The notes beneath the pieces were generated by a model, which saw only the letters and a list, made by a program, of their open reading frames with translations, was not told the DNA's origin and did no database searches. From the NCBI RefSeq assembly GCF_038433465.1, contig NZ_JAESVF010000001.1, positions 310,001 to 374,000 of the forward strand: a stretch of DNA of 64,000 bases, in the 5' to 3' direction. The stretch's first letter is position 1. Every line of letters starts with the position of its first letter. The stretch is from Galbibacter sp038433465 (GTDB lineage: Bacteria > Bacteroidota > Bacteroidia > Flavobacteriales > Flavobacteriaceae). A program made the translations under genes and the position numbers. Below are positions 34,150 to 43,686 of this stretch, piece after piece.

Positions 34150-35997
34150 TTATTCTACCGTTACAGATTTCGCAAGGTTTCTAGGCTGATCTACATTACA
34201 ACCTCTCATTACTGCAATATGATATGAAAGCAATTGAAGCGGAATGGTAGTTAACAAAGGTGTTAAACCTTCTAAGGTTTCAGGCACTTCAATAACATAA
34301 TCTGCCATCGATTTTACCTCAACATCTCCTTCAGTAACAATCCCGATAATCTTCCCTTTTCTAGATTTTATCTCCTGAATATTACTTACCACCTTTTCGT
34401 AATGTCCTTTTTTTGTTGCGATCACCACCACTGGCATTTGCTCATCGATCAATGCAATCGGACCGTGTTTCATTTCCGCAGCAGGATATCCTTCCGCATG
34501 AATGTATGAAATCTCTTTTAATTTAAGCGCTCCCTCTAAAGCTACAGGGAAGTTATAACCACGACCTAAATATAGGAAGTTAGGCGAATCTTTATACACT
34601 TCAGAAATTTGCTGTACTAAAGCGTCAACCTTTAAAATCTCTTCCACTTTTGCAGGAATAGCTTCCATTTCTGCTATATACTGATGGAATTCGGTTTTAG
34701 AAATTGCTCCTTTAGACTGTGCTAATTTTAAAGCAATTAAGGTAAGTACTGTAATTTGTGTTGTAAATGCCTTTGTTGAAGCTACTCCAATTTCTGGTCC
34801 CGCGTGTGTATAAGCACCTGCGTGCGACTCTCTAGCAATTGAAGATCCCACAACATTACAAACACCAAAAACAAAAGCACCTTGCTGTTTGGCAAGTTTT
34901 ATAGCTGCCAACGTATCGGCAGTTTCTCCAGATTGCGAAATTGCAATCACAACATCTTTAGAAGTTATCACTGGATTTCGGTATCTAAACTCCGATGCAT
35001 ATTCTACCTCAACAGGAATTCTAATAAGGTCTTCAAAAATATATTCGGCTACTAAACCAGCATGCCATGAAGTTCCGCAGGCAACAATAATAATTCGGTT
35101 TGCGTTTAAAATTCGCTCCAAATTATCTTCAATTCCAGCCATCTTTATAATACCTTCATTAATTCGAAGACGACCTCTATACGTGTCTTTAATAGCTTCT
35201 GGTTGCTCATGAATTTCTTTCAGCATAAAATGGTCGTACCCATTTTTTTCAATCTGTTCCAAACTTAATTGCAACTCATGCACATATGGAGCTACCGCTT
35301 TATCATCTTTAATTTGACGTAATTTTATATCGCGCCCTAAACGGATAATTGCCATTTGCTCGTCTTCCAAATAAATGGCATTGTTAGTATATTCTATAAA
35401 CGGAGAAGCATCTGAAGCAATAAAAAATTCCTCTTCACCAACCCCAATAGCTAGCGGACTTCCGAGCTTTGCCACTACAATTTCATCTGGCTTTGCTTTG
35501 TCGAAAACCGCAATTGCATAGGCTCCGATAACTTGATTTAAAGCTATCTGAACTGCTTTTCCTAGCTTAACATTTTCACTCTTCTTAATATCTTCTATTA
35601 AGTTCACCAATACTTCAGTATCTGTATCAGACTGAAATGTGTACCCACGTTTTTCTAAGGTTTTTTTAATAGAACCATAATTTTCGATAATTCCGTTATG
35701 GATAATTACCAAATCTCCAGAGTTAGAATAATGCGGATGCGCATTTACATCGTTTGGAACTCCATGAGTTGCCCATCGTGTATGCCCAAGTCCGATGTTC
35801 CCTTTAGTAACACCTTCAGCAACTGCTTTATCTCTTAAATCGGCTACTTTACCTTTGGTTTTACAAAGTTGCGTATCACCTTCATTAAACAATACTACTC
35901 CAGCACTGTCATAGCCTCTATATTCTAATCGCTCTAAACCTTTTAATACAATTGGATAGGCTTCTCTATGACCTATATAACCTACAATACCACACAT
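34150..35997 (-). CDS. glmS: Glutamine-fructose-6-phosphate aminotransferase (isomerizing)
   Basis: The 615-residue protein begins MCGIVGYIG, with the N-terminal nucleophile Cys2 exposed after Met removal. It has the glutaminase block GHTRWATHG and two SIS domains ([63 protein letters not shown]-like, split) and the C-terminal [12 protein letters not shown]. It makes glucosamine-6-phosphate, the entry to peptidoglycan and LPS. It is the last gene of a probable three-gene unit, 18 nt after the DUF4270 gene. No glmS-ribozyme-like structure is recognised upstream. Confidence 0.97.
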   Translation of the reverse strand: [615 protein letters not shown]

Positions 35998-36015
35998 AAG
36001 TTTTTTCTGTTTGAA

Positions 36016-37659
36016 TTAATTTTGATTAGTTTCTGTATAGTATATCTCAAGCTGAAGCTTTTTTTTGCTATCGCCTTCAGGAACATTATTTCCATACAAT
36101 ACAGTACCATAAAAATTAGTAATAGAAGCTTGGGGAATTTTTATTTCTTCGGATTCGTTAAACGCAGACACAGTGGCTACATTGGCAATATTATTAGTAG
36201 TAGTTAAAGCCAACTTTACGTTTGTAGAATCATTTCGAACAATATCATTTATATATTCTGTAAGTCTGAATCTATATCGCGGACCCACATCATTATCTTC
36301 ATCTAAAAATCCATCATATACTGAATAAGCAGTTGAATCAACTCCTGTATTCCCAACCAAATCATTACTATAATCTGTTAAATACGTTGAATTTGAAAGA
36401 TCGTACAAATACAACCTCCAAGGCAATGTCATATCGTTTTGCTCAGAAAGTGAAGCTTCGTCTACGTAAAAAATTAAATTCGCTTCGTTAATAAGCCATC
36501 CGTGCTCTATTGCTTCTTGAAAAACGGTAGTTATATCGGTACCACCAGCCAACATATCTAATTCAATATAACTTCCAGCACCTCCATTTGGATATAATTT
36601 TTCAGCATTTACAGCTGTAAATTGTTCTGTAATTTCTGATGAATAATCGTCTTGTGTAAAGTAATTTACTTTATTTCCAGACATTGCTAACTGAAAAGTT
36701 CCACTTGCAACAGTTGCTTCTTCATCTACAACAGTATCATAATCATATTGAATTTCAACATACGAAGCTTGAATATTAAGCAACATTGCCAAATCGTTAT
36801 TAGGCATTTCAGCAGAAATATATAATCCTCTTAAAAACTCTTTAAAGTTACTATTGCTTGCTAGAACACTATTCCCTTCGTTATCCAATATTTTTTCTTG
36901 GAAGAATTGAGGATCTAATTGTACTCTAATTCTCGGTGTTAAACGTTCCAACGGAATTAACGACTCATCTTCATCATCGGTATCTGGATCGTCTTCTGCA
37001 TCTGGATCTGGAATTACAATTTCAGATTCGTCAATTTTATAGGTGTCTTCAAACAAAATTGTAGTAGCAAATGCTTCTCCATCTTCATCTGAAAAATATT
37101 CCTGTGCATCTTGAAAATTACTATTCGGATCTAAATCTCTTAAATACTTTGTAAACTCTTGTACTTTCAGTGTAAAATTCGCATCTCTATTTCCTATGAT
37201 AGAATCTACTCTGTAGGGTTTTGGCTCGTTTTCTGCCAAATCGGAAGTATCGCTTAGCGCTGTACTAAAAAACGGAATGTTTAAATATACCGCTGTAACA
37301 CGTTCATTTTCTTGCTCGTCAGCAGAAGCATTTTCTTCAGCTTGTGTGTTCGCTCCAAAAGTAGGCCCCGCACTTTGCAACAATAGCTGCGCTGCAAACG
37401 AAGTTTTTGAAACACCATACACAGGATGCGTGTACGAACCCAATTTATACGAACCAAGTCCGTTAGTACGAACGCTTTCTAGCTTTTTGTTATATGCGTA
37501 AACATCGAAAACCTTTTTACTAGCTTGTATTTGTCCGTTATCAACTAAGTCTACCCCTATCGTATTGTATTCGCGCTCGCAAGCTGCAAAAAAAAGAACA
37601 CTACCTATAATTACAAGCAGTGTTGCAAATACATTTCCCCCTTTAAAACTCATCTTCAT
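36016..37659 (-). CDS. DUF4270 lipoprotein
   Basis: The 547-residue protein has a lipoprotein signal (VLFFAAC, Cys27) followed by EREYNTIGVDLV, the family start. The body is beta-rich with blocks seen in DUF4270 (YLNIPFFS, LDMLAGGTDITTVF, FYVDEA, YDLSNS). An acidic Asp/Glu-rich insertion lies at about 215-235 (PDPDAEDDPDTDDEDE). It is a surface or periplasmic lipoprotein of Bacteroidetes with unknown role. It sits between the glycogen-synthase-like gene (10 nt) and glmS (18 nt) in one operon, which hints at envelope or sugar metabolism. Confidence 0.88.
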   Translation of the reverse strand: MKMSFKGGNVFATLLVIIGSVLFFAACEREYNTIGVDLVDNGQIQASKKVFDVYAYNKKLESVRTNGLGSYKLGSYTHPVYGVSKTSFAAQLLLQSAGPTFGANTQAEENASADEQENERVTAVYLNIPFFSTALSDTSDLAENEPKPYRVDSIIGNRDANFTLKVQEFTKYLRDLDPNSNFQDAQEYFSDEDGEAFATTILFEDTYKIDESEIVIPDPDAEDDPDTDDEDESLIPLERLTPRIRVQLDPQFFQEKILDNEGNSVLASNSNFKEFLRGLYISAEMPNNDLAMLLNIQASYVEIQYDYDTVVDEEATVASGTFQLAMSGNKVNYFTQDDYSSEITEQFTAVNAEKLYPNGGAGSYIELDMLAGGTDITTVFQEAIEHGWLINEANLIFYVDEASLSEQNDMTLPWRLYLYDLSNSTYLTDYSNDLVGNTGVDSTAYSVYDGFLDEDNDVGPRYRFRLTEYINDIVRNDSTNVKLALTTTNNIANVATVSAFNESEEIKIPQASITNFYGTVLYGNNVPEGDSKKKLQLEIYYTETNQN

Positions 37660-37669
37660 TGAATGCTAA

Positions 37670-38479
37670 TTAACTTAATACTTTTGACTCGTAGAACGCA
37701 TTGTAAGCCTCTTCAAATTCGTAAAGAGACACAAATGGTTGCACTGGAACAGAAAGTCCATCGATATGCGATTTCAAATCTTCTGGAAGTTCTTCTGAAG
37801 CAACTACAACAGCATCCGAATGATCTACAGCAACTTTTAAAATATTGCTATATGTTGGTTCTTCGAGTGCTTTTACTGCAGCCTCGTCAATCCCGTCAAA
37901 TTTCACTTTATTGATCATTTCTTTATCCAACGTTCCTTCGAAGCCTTTGTTGTATACCGAAGTAACAATTTTGCTTTCTGCAAACAACGGTTCGTCTGCA
38001 TAATATTTCTTTAAATACAGCGGAAGCAATGAAGCCATCCATCCGTGTACATGAATAATATCTGGATTCCAGTTGAGTTTTTTAACAGTTTCTACAACTC
38101 CTTTTGCAAAGAAAATAGCACGCTCATCGTTATCTGGAAATAAATTTCCATCTTCATCTGTAAACGTAGCTTTGCGTTTAAAATACTCTTCGTTATCGAT
38201 AAAATAAACCTGAATTCTTTCTTTTGGAATAGAAGCAACTTTAATAATTAGCGGCATATCCATATCGTTTACTACCAAGTTCATTCCTGATAAACGAATA
38301 ACCTCGTGTAGTTGATGCCTTCTCTCATTAATATTTCCAAATCGAGGCATAAAGATTCGTATTTGTCCACCTCTATCATTCACCATTCGTGGGCTCTCGT
38401 AAGCCATTGAAGACACTTCGTTTTCCGGTAAGTAAGGAACCATTTCTGAAGCGACAAATAATACTCTTTTGTCTGTCAT
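37670..38479 (-). CDS. Glycogen/starch synthase N-terminal-domain protein (GT5-like, short)
   Basis: From ATG 38479 the protein is 269 residues (MTDKRVLFVASEMVPYLPENE). The N-terminal GT-B half of GT5 glycogen synthases is recognisable: SEMVPY, RGGQIRIFMPRFG, and WNPDIIHVHGWMASLLPLYLKKYY. The C-terminal ADP-glucose-binding half of normal GlgA is absent. In addition, the KxGGL loop that binds ADP-glucose is replaced by ENEVSSMAY. It is probably not an active glycogen synthase by itself. The next genes in the operon are DUF4270 and glmS; panC is divergent. Confidence 0.85.
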   Translation of the reverse strand: MTDKRVLFVASEMVPYLPENEVSSMAYESPRMVNDRGGQIRIFMPRFGNINERRHQLHEVIRLSGMNLVVNDMDMPLIIKVASIPKERIQVYFIDNEEYFKRKATFTDEDGNLFPDNDERAIFFAKGVVETVKKLNWNPDIIHVHGWMASLLPLYLKKYYADEPLFAESKIVTSVYNKGFEGTLDKEMINKVKFDGIDEAAVKALEEPTYSNILKVAVDHSDAVVVASEELPEDLKSHIDGLSVPVQPFVSLYEFEEAYNAFYESKVLS

Positions 38480-38518
38480 AAAATCAATTTGTTTCTTTAG
38501 ACTACTGTTTAAAGAATG

Positions 38519-38526
38519 CAAAAATA
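38519..38526 (-). promoter_or_regulatory. -7 promoter element of the glgA-like/DUF4270/glmS operon
   Basis: On the minus strand it reads TATTTTTG, followed by C, and lies about 40 nt before the ATG at 38479. Confidence 0.55.
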
Positions 38527-38557
38527 CAAAAAATATGCCTAATTAGTTAATTTTATA

Positions 38558-38565
38558 TAGCTTTG
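38558..38565 (+). promoter_or_regulatory. -7 promoter element of the panC operon
   Basis: TAGCTTTG matches the consensus and is followed by C. The panC ATG is 22 nt downstream. It is back-to-back with the minus-strand promoter at 38519-38526. Confidence 0.6.
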
Positions 38566-38587
38566 CACGCTGTTAATTTTTTATCAA

Positions 38588-39436
38588 ATGCAAATTTTTA
38601 ATCAAAAAGAAGCATTAATTCAATTCCTTCAGAAGGAAAAAAAAGAGAATAAAACCATTGGTTTGGTACCCACCATGGGCGCCTTGCACAAAGGGCATCT
38701 CTCTTTAGTTGAAAAAGCGCTTAACAACAACGATATTGTGGTGGTTAGCATCTTTGTAAACCCTACTCAATTCGACAATAAAACCGACCTAGAGAAGTAC
38801 CCAAAAACTTTCGAAAAAGACGTTGAAACATTAAAAACTGCTAGCGAAAACATCATAGTTTTTGCACCTACAGCAGCCAATATTTACGACGACGATATTT
38901 CTTCTGAAACCTTCGATTTTGACGGTTTGGAATTTGAAATGGAAGGAAAGTTTAGAACCGGACATTTTGACGGCGTAGGTACAATTGTAAAAAAACTATT
39001 CACCATTGTTGAGCCAGACAATGCCTACTTCGGAGAAAAAGATTTTCAACAGTTGCAAATTATCCGCAAAATGGTTGAAAAAAGTAAGCTTCCTGTAACC
39101 ATTATTGGTTGTCCAATTAGCAGAGAAGAAAGTGGTTTGGCGATGAGTTCTCGAAACGAACGCCTTGATAACGAAATCCGTAAGGAAGCAGCTTTCATCT
39201 ACAAAACCATTTCCGAAGCAAAAGAAAAGTTTGGCACAGAAAGTGCATTAGATACGGTAAACTGGATAAAGTCGCAATTTGATTTACACCCTAATTTTTC
39301 GCTAGAATATGCAGAAATAGCTGACGAAAAAACGTTAAAACCTGTTAAAATGAAAGAAAAAAATAAAGACTACAGGCTTTTTGTTGCTGTTTATGCAAAT
39401 GAAATTAGACTGATCGATAATATTGCGCTAAATTAA
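38588..39436 (+). CDS. panC: Pantothenate synthetase
   Basis: The 282-residue protein has PTMGALHKGHLSL with the HIGH-like His34 and His37, FVNPTQF, GEKDFQQLQII and the KMSKS-like loop MSSRNERL. It condenses pantoate with beta-alanine using ATP. panD, which makes beta-alanine, follows after 12 nt, so the two steps are in one operon. Confidence 0.97.
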   Translation: MQIFNQKEALIQFLQKEKKENKTIGLVPTMGALHKGHLSLVEKALNNNDIVVVSIFVNPTQFDNKTDLEKYPKTFEKDVETLKTASENIIVFAPTAANIYDDDISSETFDFDGLEFEMEGKFRTGHFDGVGTIVKKLFTIVEPDNAYFGEKDFQQLQIIRKMVEKSKLPVTIIGCPISREESGLAMSSRNERLDNEIRKEAAFIYKTISEAKEKFGTESALDTVNWIKSQFDLHPNFSLEYAEIADEKTLKPVKMKEKNKDYRLFVAVYANEIRLIDNIALN

Positions 39437-39448
39437 TACCTTTGTAAG

Positions 39449-39799
39449 ATGCAAATTGAAGTAGTAAAATCTAAAATTCACAGAGTTACCGTTACGGGTG
39501 CCGACCTAAATTATATAGGAAGTATCACTATTGACGAAGCCCTTATGGAAGCCTCCAACATTATTGAAGGTGAAAAAGTGCAAATTGTGAATATCAATAA
39601 CGGCGAACGCCTAGAAACTTACGCCATTAAAGGAGCTCGAAATAGCGGAGACATTACGCTAAATGGTCCTGCTGCACGAAGAGTGCAACGTGGCGATATT
39701 ATCATTATCATTTCTTACGGAATAATGGACTTTGAAGAAGCAAAAAGCTTCAAACCTTCATTAATTTTCCCTAATGAAAAAGACAATTCTCTTACCTAA
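39449..39799 (+). CDS. panD: Aspartate 1-decarboxylase proenzyme
   Basis: The 116-residue proenzyme has the self-cleavage site between Gly24 and Ser25 (LNYIGSITID), where Ser25 becomes the pyruvoyl group. The family blocks KIHRVTVTGADL and TYAIKGARNSGDITLNGPAARRVQRGD are present. It provides beta-alanine for PanC. Full length. Confidence 0.97.
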   Translation: MQIEVVKSKIHRVTVTGADLNYIGSITIDEALMEASNIIEGEKVQIVNINNGERLETYAIKGARNSGDITLNGPAARRVQRGDIIIIISYGIMDFEEAKSFKPSLIFPNEKDNSLT

Positions 39800-39802
39800 A
39801 AG

Positions 39803-40768
39803 GTGAACAAAAAACTTATAAATATTCTAAAAAAAACACTCCCACTTCTCATCGGAGTGTTTTTAATTTGGTACTCCTACCAAAACACCACCCCACAAGA
39901 AAGAACTAGCATATTTAACGCCGTACAAAACGCAAACTACTTTTGGGTTTTCATCTCGTTACTACTTGGTTTTTTAAGTCACCTTTCGAGAGCTTTTAGA
40001 TGGAATTTACTTTTAGAACCTTTAGGTTACCAACCCAAAATAACCAATAACATCATGGCCATTTTTGTTGGCTATTTGGCAAATTTAGGAGTTCCACGCT
40101 CAGGGGAAGTTTTACGAGCAAGCAGCCTAACAACCTATGAAAAAGTACCTTTCCAAAAAAGTTTCGGCACCATTATTGCCGAGCGTGTTATCGATGTAAT
40201 AATGTTATTGTTGGTAGTACTAATAACCGCCATTTTACAAACCGAAATTATTGCCAATTACTTTGCTGAGAAAAATATAAACTACCTTAAACTTATAGTA
40301 ATTGCTAGTGTTTTAATTGTAGGCGGACTCGTATTTTTATTACTGATAAAAAAAGCTAAAAGCGGTTTTCTTCTGAAAGTTAAAAACTTTGTTTTTGAAT
40401 TATTAGAAGGTGTTTTAAGCATCTTTAAAATGAAGAAAAAATGGTTATTCCTATTTTATACTTTGTGCATTTGGATACTTTACATCGCTATGTTTTGGGT
40501 AATTAAATTTAGCATCCCAGAAACTGCTTCACTTCCTGTAAATGCAATTTTGGCTTCGTTTGTAGCAGGAGCATTTGCCATGAGCGCTACCAATGGAGGT
40601 ATCGGACTTTACCCAATTGCGGTGAGTAAAATTTTACTCATTTACGGTATTTCAAAAGCTTCTGGTGATGCCTTTGGATGGATTATGTGGACAGCTCAAA
40701 CAATTATGGTTGTATTTTTTGGTGCGCTGTCTTTTCTTTTACTTCCAATATACAACCGAAACAAATAA
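39803..40768 (+). CDS. UPF0104/lysylphosphatidylglycerol-synthase-TM family membrane protein
   Basis: The 321-residue protein has about eight transmembrane helices and the family motif block (LSRAFRWNLLLEPLGY, GYLANLGVPRSGEVLRASSL, and NGGIGLYPIAVSK). GTG 39803 is the start, 3 nt after panD. The family resembles the membrane half of MprF and includes putative lipid or polyprenyl-glycan flippases. The soluble transferase domain of MprF is absent. Substrate is unknown. Confidence 0.88.
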   Translation: MNKKLINILKKTLPLLIGVFLIWYSYQNTTPQERTSIFNAVQNANYFWVFISLLLGFLSHLSRAFRWNLLLEPLGYQPKITNNIMAIFVGYLANLGVPRSGEVLRASSLTTYEKVPFQKSFGTIIAERVIDVIMLLLVVLITAILQTEIIANYFAEKNINYLKLIVIASVLIVGGLVFLLLIKKAKSGFLLKVKNFVFELLEGVLSIFKMKKKWLFLFYTLCIWILYIAMFWVIKFSIPETASLPVNAILASFVAGAFAMSATNGGIGLYPIAVSKILLIYGISKASGDAFGWIMWTAQTIMVVFFGALSFLLLPIYNRNK

Positions 40769-40801
40769 TTTTTTATCTTTCCACTTCCAAATCTGTTTAT
40801 T

Positions 40802-41947
40802 ATGAAAAATACTACAATTGCATGTATTGCACTATGCCTGTGTGCAATAACTTCATTTGCACAAAAAACTACTTCGACTATCGAGTCGATTAAACTAGCC
40901 GAAGAAAGAGATATTCAACTGTATGTCCCTGAAGATTATTCCGCAGAAAAATCGTATCCGCTCATCGTTGTTTTAGATGCCGATTATTTGTTTGACGCAG
41001 TGGTTGGAAACACTAAGTTTTACGCTTATAAAGATGAGATGCCACAGAGTATTGTAGTTGGAATCAACCAAAAAAACAGTCGCTATGAAGATTGCTTTTA
41101 CAGCGACGAAAATGGTTTTCCGGATAAAAAAGGAAATGCGTTTTTTGAATTTATTGGCATGGAGCTCATTCCTATGATTGCCAAAAATTACAATTTAGCA
41201 CCCTTTAAAGCTATTGTTGGGCACGACACTTCGGCAAACTTCAGCAATTATTATTTGTTTAAAAACAACCTTCTTTTTAATGCCTACATAAATTTGTCGC
41301 CCAATTTTGCTCCTACATTAGAACATAAAGTTCCAGAGAGATTGAGCAGTCTCGATACCATGACTTTTTATTATTTGGCAACTAGCGAAAATGACGAAAG
41401 TGAAAATCAACAACGTATCGGAGTGTTTAACAACAACATGAAAAGCGTTTCTAACAGTAACATTCATTATTATTTTGATAAGTTTGAAAACGCCAATCAC
41501 TACGGAGTTGCTTCCTACGGAATCCCGAAAGCACTGGACAAGATTTTCAAAATGTACAAACCCATCAGTGTTGATGAGTACAAAAAAGAAGTTTTGGCAT
41601 ACGAAGGTCCAATTGTGGGTTATTTAACTGATAAATACAATACTATTGAGAGTTTATTCGGTTTTAAAAAACAAGTAAGTTTAAACGATATGATGGCAAT
41701 TTATGCAGGAATTAAAAAGAAAGACGACTTAGAATCGTTAGAAGAGCTTAGCAAAATTGCCAAAAAAGAATACCCAAACACAATGCTCGGGTTCTTTTTT
41801 GAGGCTGAATATTTAGAAAAAATGGGGGAACCTAAAAAAGCGATGCGCACCTACGAGAAAGCATTCGGAATGAAAGAAATAGATTTCCTTACCAAAGACC
41901 TTGCACTAGAGCGAATCGATGCTCTAAAAGCAGATTTCGGCTGGTAA
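40802..41947 (+). CDS. Secreted esterase-D-like alpha/beta-hydrolase with Asp in the nucleophile position
   Basis: The 381-residue protein has a signal peptide (to about ITSFAQ), a putative-esterase fold (YPLIVVLDADYLFD, SIVVGINQKNSRYEDC) and a C-terminal extension of about 110 residues with TPR-like helices. The nucleophile elbow normally GHSxGG is here GHDTSA (140-145), so Asp142 replaces the Ser. The His-bearing segment NANHYGV is kept. It is either catalytically dead, or uses Asp as in dehalogenases/epoxide hydrolases. It is the last gene of the panCD cluster, 33 nt after the flippase-like gene. Confidence 0.85.
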   Translation: MKNTTIACIALCLCAITSFAQKTTSTIESIKLAEERDIQLYVPEDYSAEKSYPLIVVLDADYLFDAVVGNTKFYAYKDEMPQSIVVGINQKNSRYEDCFYSDENGFPDKKGNAFFEFIGMELIPMIAKNYNLAPFKAIVGHDTSANFSNYYLFKNNLLFNAYINLSPNFAPTLEHKVPERLSSLDTMTFYYLATSENDESENQQRIGVFNNNMKSVSNSNIHYYFDKFENANHYGVASYGIPKALDKIFKMYKPISVDEYKKEVLAYEGPIVGYLTDKYNTIESLFGFKKQVSLNDMMAIYAGIKKKDDLESLEELSKIAKKEYPNTMLGFFFEAEYLEKMGEPKKAMRTYEKAFGMKEIDFLTKDLALERIDALKADFGW

Positions 41948-41970
41948 CACTTCAGTCTTAAAACATAAAA

Positions 41971-42006
41971 AAAGCGTTCGTTTAAATTAATTTAAATGAA
42001 CGCTTT
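41971..42006. terminator. Bidirectional terminator
   Basis: The 17-nt arms 41971-41987 and 41990-42006 (AAAGCGTTC.../...GAACGCTTT, one G-U) form a long hairpin with A-run and T-run on the two sides, between convergent genes. Confidence 0.85.
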
Positions 42007-42035
42007 TTCAATATATAATGGACTATTAAGAATTT

Positions 42036-43478
42036 TTAAGATGGAATAGCAACGACTTCTTTTTTCGTTTCTTTCTGACTCAAATCTCTAGTAAGCCAAC
42101 CTCCTTTTCCAGCAGTTGCAATGGCGTAAGGCGTTATCCAAAACAATGTAAATGCATGAAACACACTATAAGGATATGCCCAAAATGATTCTGTTATACT
42201 ATGTTTGTTTGCGTAAAAAATAGCCTGCATGCTCGAAAAAACCATGATACCTGCAAGTGTTGAACTTAAAAACAAAATTGGATAAGTTACCACAAAGTAC
42301 AGCATCAAAATTATTGCAGGATATGCCATTGTCATTTTCAACCATTGGTTTAGAAGTAAAATTCGAGTTCCAGATTTCGGTCCTTTTCTAAAGTCGGTAA
42401 AAGCAAATTTACTCATCGCTAAATTTTCTCTCACGTTACTACGCTCCCAACGGATAAACATTTTGTATAAGTTTTTATAACGCTCTGGCACATTTGTATA
42501 CACATAGGCTTTACGCTGAAACAACACATTATAACCTTGCTTTAAAATCATGTTTGTCATGGCGCGATCTTCTCCAATTTTAGAAACTTCACCCATAAAA
42601 GTTTGAGTAATCCACTCATTTAAACAGTTAAAAACAGCTTCTCTTCTATATGCTGAAAGCGCTCCTGGCGTACATAAAACAGAACCTAAATGACTCTGCG
42701 CAGAACGAATAAACTCAAAACTAAACGCAAAGCTCACATTTAACATACGAGGAATAATTGCAGTTTTATTGTTTAAAACACGCACATTACCAGCTACGGC
42801 GCCACAATTTTTGTTCACTACAAACGGACTTGCCATAACGCGCAATGTATCTTTAAGTACTATCGAGTCGCTATCAACCGTAATAAACACATCACCTGTA
42901 CCCAATTTAAATCCTCTGTACAAAGCATGTCGCTTTCCTCTATTTTCTGGTTGTTGGTATATCGAAATACGGCTTCCAAATTCTTCTTGAGCCTTCTTCA
43001 TCCACATCCAAGTATCGTCTTTACTTCCGTCGTCAACAGAAATAATTTGCAGTTTATCTTCAGGATAATCACTATCTACCAAACTTTTTAAAGTTTTGTA
43101 AACTAGCGCTCCCTCATTGTATGCAGGCACAATAACGGTACACAGTGGTAAATCTTCATCAGCAACAGATTTTATAGCTCTGTACTTTAAATACAACGTT
43201 AAAATGTAAACTATAAAACTAACTTTTAAGCATAACAAAGTAAGTCCTACTCCAAAAATTACCATTCCAAAAGTAGAGTTCATTCGCTCCATTTGAATTT
43301 GCTCAAAATAGGGTTGTAAAAAAAAGAATAAAGAAACTCCTCCGAGCAATAGTAAAAATGTTCCGAATAAAATAAAGGTTGAAGATGAATTAGAAATATA
43401 TGTTTCCAAGCGATTTTGTTTACTTGGAATTGATGTATCTAGCGTACTTGAAATTGTTGATTGACTCATAAGGTTCAT
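42036..43478 (-). CDS. Processive family 2 glycosyltransferase (membrane polysaccharide synthase type)
   Basis: The 480-residue protein has two N-terminal transmembrane helices, a GT-A domain with VDDGSKDDT (Asp149-150), DSD (Asp202, Asp204), GEDRAMT (Glu303-Asp304) and RWERS (Arg343-Trp344), then three or four C-terminal helices. The QxxRW-like motif and the membrane topology resemble hyaluronan/chitin/poly-GlcNAc synthases. It likely makes and exports an exopolysaccharide or a glycan of beta-linked amino sugars. No partner genes such as icaB or bcsB are adjacent. ATG 43469 is an equally good start. The 43479-43686 gap shows nothing. Confidence 0.9.
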   Translation of the reverse strand: MNLMSQSTISSTLDTSIPSKQNRLETYISNSSSTFILFGTFLLLLGGVSLFFFLQPYFEQIQMERMNSTFGMVIFGVGLTLLCLKVSFIVYILTLYLKYRAIKSVADEDLPLCTVIVPAYNEGALVYKTLKSLVDSDYPEDKLQIISVDDGSKDDTWMWMKKAQEEFGSRISIYQQPENRGKRHALYRGFKLGTGDVFITVDSDSIVLKDTLRVMASPFVVNKNCGAVAGNVRVLNNKTAIIPRMLNVSFAFSFEFIRSAQSHLGSVLCTPGALSAYRREAVFNCLNEWITQTFMGEVSKIGEDRAMTNMILKQGYNVLFQRKAYVYTNVPERYKNLYKMFIRWERSNVRENLAMSKFAFTDFRKGPKSGTRILLLNQWLKMTMAYPAIILMLYFVVTYPILFLSSTLAGIMVFSSMQAIFYANKHSITESFWAYPYSVFHAFTLFWITPYAIATAGKGGWLTRDLSQKETKKEVVAIPS

Positions 43479-43686
43479 TTTAATTTGCTAAATACATTTC
43501 AATATTAATACCAACCTGAACAACCCCTATAAAACAGCTAATTACAAAAAATACGATTTAAAAACTGTATAAATATTACTCACAATTGTATACTTGAGTA
43601 CAGTTTAAAAACCTAGATTATACAATAGTACCGCCGTTAAAAAACTAAAAATCTTCGTACCTTTCAACTTCAAAAAATAAAGCTGA

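Noticed and set aside
35998..36016. glmS ribozyme upstream of glmS
   Set aside because: The gap to the preceding gene is only 18 nt, too short for the ribozyme, and it is a Gram-positive feature.
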